In this document: positions 17,461 through 23,525 of the stretch, piece after piece
Layout of the letters: the number at the start of each line of letters is the position of its first letter
Position numbering within the stretch: the stretch's first letter is position 1
DNA from: JAYRWN01 sp041917975
GTDB lineage: Bacteria > Bacteroidota > Bacteroidia > Chitinophagales > Saprospiraceae
Assembly (NCBI GenBank): GCA_041917975.1
Contig: JAYRWN010000405.1
Coordinates: 1-23,525 of the forward strand
Length of the DNA: 23,525 nucleotides
Reading direction: 5' to 3'
Position numbers and translations under genes: made by a program
The notes under the pieces: generated by a model
Told to the model about the DNA's origin: nothing
Databases searched by the model: none
The model's input: only the letters and a program-made list of their open reading frames with translations

Positions 17461-18510
17461 ATGAATACAAAACCAAAAATATTATACTTTGAGACACTAC
17501 CAACTAGTTTTACTAAACGAGATCACCAGATTCTAAATGAACTTGGCAACTTAACCATATTTAATTTTGGCATCAACAAATCATTAAAAACAATTTTGCC
17601 TGCTTTTATAAACCAATTAACCTTTTTAATTAGAGAATCAAGATCAACCGATTACATATTTATTAAATTTCTTGGTTATCATTCATTATTACCTCTAATA
17701 TTCTCAAAACTTTTTAGAATACAAACTTATTGTATAAATGGTGGAACAGATTGCCATTATTTCCCAGACTACAAATATGGGAATTTTTATAAGGCACCTT
17801 ATAGCATCTTTACAAAACTCAGCTATAAACTAGCAAATAATATAATTACCTTACATCATACCTTAGTTTATACACCATATACATATGATCCAGCTGGATA
17901 TCCCAGTCAAGGCTTTAAATCATTTGTAAAAAATTTAAAACCGAATATTATTGAAATAAACAATGGATATGATTTTGAAGTCTTTAAAGACTATGGCTTT
18001 GTTCGTAAACCTTTTACATTTGTAACAGCTGCGACAGATTATTTTGGATCAAATTTCTTTATCAAGGGGTTAGATCTATATATAGAATTAGCAAATCATT
18101 TTAATAATTACAATTGGACAATTATTGGAGATATAGGAAAAGAATCATTTATTCCCGAAAATATAACCATTATTCCAAAGCTTAATCAAAATGAGTTGAT
18201 CAATATTTTGAATAAAAACACATTCTACGTCCAACTATCTTCATGTGAGGGATTCCCAAATACATTATCAGAAGCAATGCTTTGTGGTTGTATACCCATA
18301 GGAACAAACGTATTTGCTATTCCTGATATAATCAACGGTTCTGGATTCATCCTTGACACTAAGGACATTAACAAAGCTATTAATTTAATTAATGATGCAG
18401 TATTGTGTGACCGAGATATTCTAAGAATAAAATCAAGGGAACAAATAATTAATAACTTTAGCATCCAAAAAAGGAAAGAAGCGTTCAATAAACTATTTCC
18501 AAATAAGTAA
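17461..18510 (+). CDS. GT4-like glycosyltransferase (AT-rich)
   Basis: This is a 349-residue GT-B-fold glycosyltransferase, shorter than the other GT4 enzyme at 8425-9732 and only distantly similar to it. The N-terminal half is poorly conserved but contains NGGTDCHYFPDY near 98-109. The C-terminal half has the donor-binding features: NNGYDFEVF near 162, VTAATDYFGSNFFIKGLDL near 181 and LSSCEGFPNTLSEAMLCGCIPIG near 259, where the two Glu residues of the EGFPNTLSEA block form the EX7E motif of the family. A GAAAGGA purine run at 17441-17447 precedes the ATG by 13 bases. Codons are far more AT-rich than in the oxidoreductase gene 19 bases upstream, so the pair looks like a join between DNA of different histories. 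It converges on the second asnB-type gene with an eight-base gap. The sugar donor is unknown. Confidence 0.83.
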   Translation: MNTKPKILYFETLPTSFTKRDHQILNELGNLTIFNFGINKSLKTILPAFINQLTFLIRESRSTDYIFIKFLGYHSLLPLIFSKLFRIQTYCINGGTDCHYFPDYKYGNFYKAPYSIFTKLSYKLANNIITLHHTLVYTPYTYDPAGYPSQGFKSFVKNLKPNIIEINNGYDFEVFKDYGFVRKPFTFVTAATDYFGSNFFIKGLDLYIELANHFNNYNWTIIGDIGKESFIPENITIIPKLNQNELINILNKNTFYVQLSSCEGFPNTLSEAMLCGCIPIGTNVFAIPDIINGSGFILDTKDINKAINLINDAVLCDRDILRIKSREQIINNFSIQKRKEAFNKLFPNK

Positions 18511-18527
18511 TTATCATTCTATGATAA
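18511..18527. terminator. Possible bidirectional terminator hairpin at convergent gene ends
   Basis: A perfect 7-bp stem, TTATCAT (18511-18517) and ATGATAA (18521-18527), with a 3-base loop spans the eight-base gap between the GT4 gene and the second asnB-type gene and runs into the latter's stop codon. The stem is all but GC-free and would be weak. Its position between convergent stops is the main support. Confidence 0.3.
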
Positions 18528-20402
18528 ATTATACTCTTCTCTCCATAATTCAAACATAAAAATATACCAATACAAATGATGATAATTTCTTTTACCTTTC
18601 AAAAACATCTCGATGTCTTTGGATAATCTCTTTAAATCATACAATTCTAATCGCTTTGTTGCCTTAATTAACAACTCTCTAAAGATATCTTTAAAGTCAT
18701 TTTGCATCCATTGGGCTTCCGGAATACTAAAACCTCTTTTCGGCAAATTGATAATATTCTCAGATATATATTTCTTTAAGATATTTCTTAAAATAAGTTT
18801 CCCCTGATTTCCTTTGTATTTATATTTTAAAGGCAAAAGCATAGCAAATTTAACGATATCTTGATCCAAATACGGCTCTCTACCTTCTAACCCAACGGAC
18901 ATTGTTGCTCTATCTACTTTTGTTAAAATATCGTCAGATAAGTAAGTCAGCATATCAAATTTTAAAATATTTTCAATTGACCCGCTATTGTCAAGATATA
19001 AATTGTCTAGCAGATAATTATGTTTTGGAAATCCCAAACATTCTGCATTATCTACTCCAAAGCAATTTATTTGATCCTCATACAACTGTAAACCAGTTTT
19101 ATTTTCAAATAATCCAGCAAACTTAAGCAATGGAATATATGTAGATGTTCTTTTGAACTTAAAATTAAATACGTTACTTAAAACAACCTTGTTATTCCAA
19201 TTTCTAAGATTCCGAACAATAAAGGAATCCTTCCTTCTTAAATATTTAAAATATCTATTATATCCCATAAATAATTCATCTCCACCATCAGCGGATAAAC
19301 TAACAGTAACATAGTCACTTGTCATTTTTGAAATAAGCATACTTGGAATAGCACTTGAGTCACCGAAAGGTTCATCCCAAAATTTGGGTATATCTAGTAT
19401 ATATTTTTTGGCCTTTTCCGCATCCAGTAAAAATTCATAATGATCGGTACCAAGCGTTTCAGATATCATTTTGGCAATTTTAGCCTCATTATATTTTTTT
19501 TCATTAAAACCAATTGTAAATGTTTTAATTTGCGTTGATGAATTACGTTGCAATAAAGCAGCTAGAAGGCTAGAATCAATACCCCCACTAAGAAACATAC
19601 CCACTGGAACATCGGAAACCAGCCTCATTTTAAATGATTTAATCAAAATATCTTCTAGAACCCTTTCCGCTTCATTTCCATCCCTAATAGAATATTGGCT
19701 GTAAAAATCCAATTCATCATACTGGTCTATCTTCCAATATAATTTCTCCTGAATCTTATAATCAGCAGAAATAGTTATAAAAGAGCCAGGTTTAACTTTA
19801 TAGGTATTTTCAAAAATAGTAAAAGGAGCATTTATGTATCCATAATTAAAATATTGTCCTACCGAGCTGTTGTTGATACTTTTATTATAGCCATTTATAT
19901 TATAAAAACATTTCATCTCTGAAGCAAATAAAATGTTTCCATCCAAGGTAGAATAATACAAAGGTTTTACTCCCAATCTGTCCCGACATAAAATTAATTC
20001 GTGGTTAGCAGAATCATAAACGGCAAAGGCCCACATACCATGAAAATAATCCACACATCCTTTTCCCCATTCGCTAAACGCATGTAAGATTACTTCCGTA
20101 TCAGAATTTGTTTTAAATGTATGTCCAAAATCCTTTAATTTTTCTCGAATTTCAATGTAATTATAAATTTCACCATTAAATACTATAGACAAATGATTAT
20201 AGCTCATTGGTTGCGAACCTAAATCTGATAAATCGATTATTGATAGTCTTCGATGGCCAAGTCCAACTGAATAATTTGGTCCTGATAAAATTTGTACACC
20301 TCTACCATCAGGGCCTCGATGATGTAACAAGTCAGTCATACGGTCAAGGTCTTCTTCCTTAAGTAAGGATTTATAATCCATAAACCCGGCTATTCCACAC
20401 AT
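18519..20402 (-). CDS. asnB: Glutamine-dependent asparagine synthase-type amidotransferase (second copy)
   Basis: This is a 627-residue class II amidotransferase with both halves intact. MCGIAGFMD places the catalytic Cys at residue 2. HHRGPDGRG near 28, GLGHRRLSIIDL near 48, VFNGEIYNY near 74 and NSDTEVI near 98 complete the glutaminase domain. The synthetase domain carries LSGGIDSS near 270 and SADGGDELFMGY near 365. It differs throughout from the first copy and is much more AT-rich, so the two are not a recent duplication. It lies 12 bases downstream of a WbpP-like 4-epimerase gene on the same strand, a short operon that points to amidation of a sugar acid or modification of an amino sugar, not to bulk asparagine synthesis. 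Which of the two copies, if either, makes asparagine cannot be told from the sequence. Confidence 0.9.
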   Translation of the reverse strand: MCGIAGFMDYKSLLKEEDLDRMTDLLHHRGPDGRGVQILSGPNYSVGLGHRRLSIIDLSDLGSQPMSYNHLSIVFNGEIYNYIEIREKLKDFGHTFKTNSDTEVILHAFSEWGKGCVDYFHGMWAFAVYDSANHELILCRDRLGVKPLYYSTLDGNILFASEMKCFYNINGYNKSINNSSVGQYFNYGYINAPFTIFENTYKVKPGSFITISADYKIQEKLYWKIDQYDELDFYSQYSIRDGNEAERVLEDILIKSFKMRLVSDVPVGMFLSGGIDSSLLAALLQRNSSTQIKTFTIGFNEKKYNEAKIAKMISETLGTDHYEFLLDAEKAKKYILDIPKFWDEPFGDSSAIPSMLISKMTSDYVTVSLSADGGDELFMGYNRYFKYLRRKDSFIVRNLRNWNNKVVLSNVFNFKFKRTSTYIPLLKFAGLFENKTGLQLYEDQINCFGVDNAECLGFPKHNYLLDNLYLDNSGSIENILKFDMLTYLSDDILTKVDRATMSVGLEGREPYLDQDIVKFAMLLPLKYKYKGNQGKLILRNILKKYISENIINLPKRGFSIPEAQWMQNDFKDIFRELLIKATKRLELYDLKRLSKDIEMFLKGKRNYHHLYWYIFMFELWREEYNLS

Positions 20403-20414
20403 CTAAAGTTAATT

Positions 20415-21377
20415 TTATTCTAAATAATCGGGGTGTTTTAAAAACCACTCCAAAGTCATTTTTAGTCCACTCTCAATATCTACTTTTGGTGCATAATTTA
20501 ATAACTTTCTTGCTCTATCAATACAAGCCAAACTATGCTTAACATCTCCTATTCTTTTACTTCTAAAAATTGGGGACAGGTTACAGTTATGCAGTAAGCA
20601 TAATTTATTAAATAGCTCAAGTATAGTAACAGAATTATTACATGCGATATTAAATACATGATGCCCCTGAAGATGGTCTGATTCAAATAATGCTTTAATG
20701 TTAGCTTGAACAACATTTTCTATGTAAGTAAAATCCCTGCTTTGTTGGCCGTCACCATAGATAATGGGCTGTTGCCTTGTTAGGATTGCCTGTATAAATA
20801 GAGGAATAACAGCAGCATACTGGCCTCGTGGGTCTTGCTTGGGACCGAACACATTAAAATATCGTAATCCGATAAAACTCATATTATACAATTCGCTGAA
20901 TACTTTTGCATAATACTCATTAACTAATTTAGTAACGGCATATGGAGAAATAGGGCTGCCAATTTGTTCCTCCTTCTTTATTTCTGAATTGTTATCTCCA
21001 TATGTAGATGAAGATGAGGCATAAACGACCCTTTTTATACCAGAATCTTTTGCGGCAACAAAAATATTCAACGTCCCAGTAATATTAACATTATTAGAAG
21101 TAAGTGGAAATTGAATTGACCTCGGGACTGAACCCAATGCAGCCTGATGACATACCAAATCTATGTCACGACATGCATCTAAGCAGGTGTTGTATTCGCG
21201 AATATCTCCCCACATAAATGCAAATTTGGGGTGCTTAATCAAGTTCAAAATATTTTGCCTTGAACCTGAGGATAGATTATCTAATACACGTACTTCTGTG
21301 ATTCTTTCGTCCTCAACTAACCTCTCAGCTATGTTTGATCCGATAAATCCAGCACCACCGGTTAATAATATACGCAT
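20415..21377 (-). CDS. UDP-sugar 4-epimerase, WbpP-like (probable UDP-GlcNAc/GalNAc 4-epimerase)
   Basis: This is a 320-residue extended SDR. TGGAGFIG at residues 6-13 binds NAD, ASSSSTYGDN (120-129) holds the catalytic serine, and an intact YAVTK (Tyr146, Lys150) follows. HQAALGSVPRS (77-87) and RYFNVFGPKQDPRGQYAAVIP near 172-192 are characteristic of the WbpP/WbgU group, which interconverts UDP-GlcNAc and UDP-GalNAc or their uronic acids. A GalE acting on UDP-glucose is less likely given these motifs. The gene is the first of a leftward pair with the second asnB-type gene, and its product could feed a GalNAc(A) residue that the amidotransferase then acts on. The upstream DNA is extremely A/T-rich, and I could not pick a single convincing promoter in it. 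Confidence 0.87.
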   Translation of the reverse strand: MRILLTGGAGFIGSNIAERLVEDERITEVRVLDNLSSGSRQNILNLIKHPKFAFMWGDIREYNTCLDACRDIDLVCHQAALGSVPRSIQFPLTSNNVNITGTLNIFVAAKDSGIKRVVYASSSSTYGDNNSEIKKEEQIGSPISPYAVTKLVNEYYAKVFSELYNMSFIGLRYFNVFGPKQDPRGQYAAVIPLFIQAILTRQQPIIYGDGQQSRDFTYIENVVQANIKALFESDHLQGHHVFNIACNNSVTILELFNKLCLLHNCNLSPIFRSKRIGDVKHSLACIDRARKLLNYAPKVDIESGLKMTLEWFLKHPDYLE

Positions 21378-21966
21378 TTAATATATTTTTTCAACATGTA
21401 ATTATATATAAAAAATTATTATCCTATGCATAAATAAAATATAATTTTGTAATTTCATAATATTCTTCATCATATATGTCCAAAATAAAGTAAAAAGGAA
21501 ATGCATGTAAGCTCTAAATTAAGGGATTCTTGTAAAACAAAACATTCAGAGATAAATATAATGTTATTTAGTCAAATAGCCCGGGCAATTGATCGTTGGG
21601 CATTTAAATCTTCAAGTTGAGAAGTATGGATCGGACTAACACTTCTGTTTATTTAATAACCTACTTAAAAGCCTATGCAGCTATCGAAGCAGATATCACC
21701 TTTTTTGAGCCGTTCCCTATTGAACACATCCTATTCGATGTTGCTATTCAGTTGTTGTGGCAAATATACTGCGGAAAAATACCCCAAAATGTTGCGTATT
21801 GTCAGTGCTTATGACTACGTATACGATAAAACTCTGGTTCTGATTATCAACAATTACTCTTTGCCATTAAACAAACTGTGGCTGTATACCCATCGAAAAA
21901 CGCCCATGGGTAGTTGTTTCGCTCCCTTAAATAACCGGACAAGATTATGAAAGAAATTTTGTAATT
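21378..21966. other. 589-base spacer with no supported gene
   Basis: The first 160 bases are very A/T-rich and probably contain the promoter of the leftward epimerase operon, though no single box stands out. From about 21580 the DNA becomes less A/T-rich, more like the adjacent insertion sequence. Two overlapping small reading frames (21617-21814 and 21675-21950, 65 and 91 codons) lack recognisable domains and have no ribosome-binding site that decides a start, so I do not call them. The stretch may be debris of an older insertion or part of the left flank of the IS3-type element. Confidence 0.5.
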
Positions 21967-22284
21967 ATGAGTATGACAAAGAAGTACACCAATCAAGATA
22001 AGTTAGCCATATTGAAGGAGGCTGACCTCAATGGAGTAACCAAGGTTTTAGAGAAGTATGCTTTATACCCAGCGACCTATTACTATTGGCGAAAGAAGTT
22101 TCGAGAATTGGGAAAGGAAGGACTGGCGCATGGAGCAAATAAGGAACGTTTAAGAGAACTCAAGGAGTTGCGTCAGGAGAATGAAATGCTTAAGCAGATT
22201 ATTGCCGAGAAAGAACTGGAGGGTAAATTGAAGGATGATTTGCTTAAAAAAAAGTTTGGTCGGTTTCCGAAAAGAAAGCTTTAG
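21967..22284 (+). CDS. IS3-family transposase OrfA
   Basis: This is a 105-residue DNA-binding subunit. The N-terminal half is a helix-turn-helix of the HTH_Tnp_1 type (YTNQDKLAILKEADLNG, then YALYPATYYYWRKKFRELG). The C-terminal part (about 60-95) is a charged coiled coil with heptad leucines (LKELRQENEMLKQIIAEKEL), used for multimerisation. It ends soon after a run of eight A residues where ribosomes can slip back one base into OrfB. Used alone, OrfA usually acts as a regulator of transposition; fused to OrfB by slippage it makes the full transposase. A second in-frame ATG lies two codons downstream (21973) and could also serve as start. Length is normal for the family. Confidence 0.88.
   Translation: MSMTKKYTNQDKLAILKEADLNGVTKVLEKYALYPATYYYWRKKFRELGKEGLAHGANKERLRELKELRQENEMLKQIIAEKELEGKLKDDLLKKKFGRFPKRKL
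22248..22254 (+). promoter_or_regulatory. Programmed -1 ribosomal frameshift site A_AAA_AAG
   Basis: In OrfA phase the codons AAA AAG occupy 22249-22254 and are preceded by A at 22248, giving the canonical heptamer. After slipping one base back, reading resumes at GTT (22254-22256) and continues without a stop through to the OrfB stop at 23310-23312. The predicted OrfAB fusion is 448 residues, normal for IS3-family transposases. I did not identify a strong downstream stimulatory structure. Confidence 0.75.
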
Positions 22285-22322
22285 CCAGGGATTATATATC
22301 CTATGGACTAAATCGGGATAAG

Positions 22323-23312
22323 GTGTTGGAGATGTGTAGAATAAGTAAGCATCAGTATTACCATCAACCCAGTGAGGAAAAAGCAGGAAAGAAGCCCAGT
22401 GAAACGACTCTGAAGCTGGATCAGAACAATGTAATCAAGCAGGTCAGTAATCTGGAAGTAGTCGAACAGATGGCTTGCATTAAAAGCTGCCCGGAGACCG
22501 ATTATGGCTATCGAGCGATGAGTGCAGCCCTATGTTTACTGGGCTATATCATCAACCACAAAAAAGTATACCGCTTAATGGGAGAATTTATGTTGTTATT
22601 GGATCGGGCTTCTAAAGCCACTCGCAAGTACGTGAAATATCGGCGTGTGGTACCTAACGGGCCTCTGGAGGTATTGGAAATGGACATTAAGTTTCAATGG
22701 GTAATGGAACATAGGCGATATGCATACATCTTAACCGTGATCGATACTTTTACGCGCAAAGCACTGGCCTGGACAGTGGGATATAGGATAACCCAAATAC
22801 AAGTAAGAGAAATATGGGATCAAATAATTATCGAGCATTTACAAACAGCCGACATGTTATCCAAAGGCATAACCGTGGAGCTGAGAAATGACAATGATTC
22901 CCGTTTTGCTGCTAAAATGATTCAGGCTTATTTCCAAGAGAATCATATCCAACAAGTCTTTACGCATCCTTACACACCACAGGAAAATGGTCACATAGAA
23001 AGCTTTCATTCCATATTGGCCAGATCATTGGATGGTGAAATATTCCACACCATATTCGATCTGCAGAACCATTTGAAACAATTTTACATGATCTATAATG
23101 ATGTCAGACTTCATGGTAGTTTGGATCATCTCAGTCCCAATTTATTCTGTATATTGTGGAACCAAAATCTGATTGAACGAATTGAATTGAAAAACCATCG
23201 GTATAAACTGAAATTGAAAGTACCTCATTACCTTATATCGGGTAATGGGAGCTTGAGGGAAGTATCCAGCCTATTAAATAATTGCCTTAATGGGCATTAT
23301 TTAATAAACTAA
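22323..23312 (+). CDS. IS3-family transposase OrfB (DDE catalytic subunit)
   Basis: The catalytic part of the transposase. From the GTG at 22323 it has 329 residues; the frame is open further upstream to the slippery site, adding a bridge (VWSVSEKKALARDYISYG) that joins it to OrfA, so the natural product is probably the fusion. An HTH_21-type segment (DYGYRAMSAAL...NHKKVYRLM, about 60-86) precedes the integrase core. Catalytic residues are Asp121 (LEMDIKF), Asp190 (RNDNDS) and Glu226 (GHIES), with exactly 35 residues between the last two, the family spacing. The residue two after Asp190, normally Gly in the DNG motif, is Asp here (codon GAT at 22896-22898). That is one base from GGT and may weaken this copy. 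The gene is otherwise full length with no premature stops. Confidence 0.87.
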   Translation: MLEMCRISKHQYYHQPSEEKAGKKPSETTLKLDQNNVIKQVSNLEVVEQMACIKSCPETDYGYRAMSAALCLLGYIINHKKVYRLMGEFMLLLDRASKATRKYVKYRRVVPNGPLEVLEMDIKFQWVMEHRRYAYILTVIDTFTRKALAWTVGYRITQIQVREIWDQIIIEHLQTADMLSKGITVELRNDNDSRFAAKMIQAYFQENHIQQVFTHPYTPQENGHIESFHSILARSLDGEIFHTIFDLQNHLKQFYMIYNDVRLHGSLDHLSPNLFCILWNQNLIERIELKNHRYKLKLKVPHYLISGNGSLREVSSLLNNCLNGHYLIN

Positions 23313-23313
23313 A

Positions 23314-23334
23314 AGTGATTGGCGCCATATCACT
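23314..23334. repeat. Inverted repeat just after the transposase stop
   Basis: Arms AGTGAT (23314-23319) and ATCACT (23329-23334) enclose the palindrome TGGCGCCA plus one base. It begins two bases after the OrfB stop codon. It may act as a transcript-end hairpin of the insertion sequence, but there is no U-run after it. CACTTCA at 23331-23337 resembles some IS3 right ends, but no matching left end was found. Confidence 0.35.
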
Positions 23335-23525
23335 TCAAACCATCGGTACAAAGGTCACCGTCGGTCGTATCCAGCAAATGCAAATTTATGGTTCATCGTC
23401 GAAATGCGTACGTGGGTGAACAAATTAAATTAAGCACCTACCATAATCTAAAGCTCAGGTTCGAGGGAGGGCATGGCACTTGCCTGTTAATACTAAGATT
23501 GATTCTTCGATTAATCCTTTCGTCC
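23335..23525. other. Terminal 191 bases with no supported gene
   Basis: In the OrfB frame the sequence is free of stop codons from 23319 to the window end (69 codons), but it has no recognisable motif and the conceptual product ends in a run of Leu/Ile/Arg. Other frames give short protein-like stretches too. It may be IS end, IS remnant or the start of a neighbouring gene; the window ends before this can be decided. Confidence 0.4.

Larger units (their letters stand above)
21967..23312 (+). mobile_element. IS3-family insertion sequence (coding part; ends not resolved)
   Basis: Two overlapping-frame genes with a helix-turn-helix/leucine-zipper OrfA and a D,D(35)E OrfB in the -1 frame, linked by an A_AAA_AAG slippery site, define an IS3-family element. 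I could not find matching terminal inverted repeats or a target-site duplication. The left end should lie within 21540-21966, and the right end lies in 23313-23525 or beyond the window. The given limits are those of the coding region only. Confidence 0.85.

Noticed and set aside
21617..21950. Two overlapping small frames in the spacer before the insertion sequence
   Set aside because: No recognisable domain, no deciding ribosome-binding site, and they compete for the same DNA; treated as spacer or debris.
21610..23345. TTGAGAAGTATGG (near 21616) as a left end matching the complement of ATATCACTTCAA (23327-23338) at the right
   Set aside because: Alignment needs several gaps, and the implied 350-base leader before OrfA is atypical, so it is not convincing as terminal inverted repeats.
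1..23525. CRISPR array, tRNA, rRNA, toxin-antitoxin or phage-defence genes
   Set aside because: No regularly spaced repeats, cloverleaf-like segments or matching protein families were seen on either strand.

Overview
The window looks like a Bacteroidota chromosome, mainly because several genes are preceded by TAnnTTTG-type -7 boxes very close to the start codon and because the gene families are typical of that phylum. I cannot place it more finely with confidence. The left edge (1-3966) looks like ordinary backbone: the 5' part of proC, a secreted glycerophosphodiester phosphodiesterase, and a large YfhO-family polytopic membrane protein. From 4069 to 21377 the window is a surface or exopolysaccharide biosynthesis region. 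The far right (21378-23525) is an AT-rich spacer and an IS3-family insertion sequence.

The polysaccharide region is a mosaic of three blocks. Block A (4069-8335, + strand, visibly AT-rich) is a tight four-gene operon: two paralogous CDP-paratose-2-epimerase-like short-chain dehydrogenase/reductase (SDR) proteins, a polyprenyl-phosphate-type GT2 glycosyltransferase, and an overlapping multi-spanning GT-C-like protein. Block B (8425-17441, richer in G+C) has a leftward arm (asparagine-synthase-type amidotransferase, heparinase II/III-family protein, GT4 glycosyltransferase) and a rightward arm (UDP-GlcNAc 2-epimerase overlapping a two-domain dehydrogenase/Gfo-Idh-MocA oxidoreductase). The arms diverge from 14088-14229, where each strand carries a TATATTTG box. 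Block C (17461-21377, AT-rich again) holds a GT4 glycosyltransferase converging on a second asnB-type gene, which follows a WbpP-like UDP-sugar 4-epimerase.

Together these genes would make and modify nucleotide sugars (ManNAc-type via the 2-epimerase, GalNAc-type via the 4-epimerase, possible oxidation or redox editing, possible amidation of uronic acids) and assemble them with two GT4 enzymes and a lipid-phosphate-sugar pathway (GT2 plus GT-C). No flippase, polymerase, priming transferase or export gene lies in the window, so the locus is probably incomplete here.

The strongest points for a second look are: a Tyr-to-Phe replacement in the YxxxK motif of the second SDR; the overlapping GT2/GT-C pair; an apparently clipped C-terminus of the two-domain oxidoreductase exactly where base composition changes; loss of the zinc-ligand motif in its dehydrogenase half; and an in-phase A_AAA_AAG slippery site joining the two frames of the IS3 transposase, which itself carries an unusual residue beside a catalytic Asp. 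I did not find a defence system, CRISPR array, tRNA or rRNA, and nothing that I can defend as a wholly new system.
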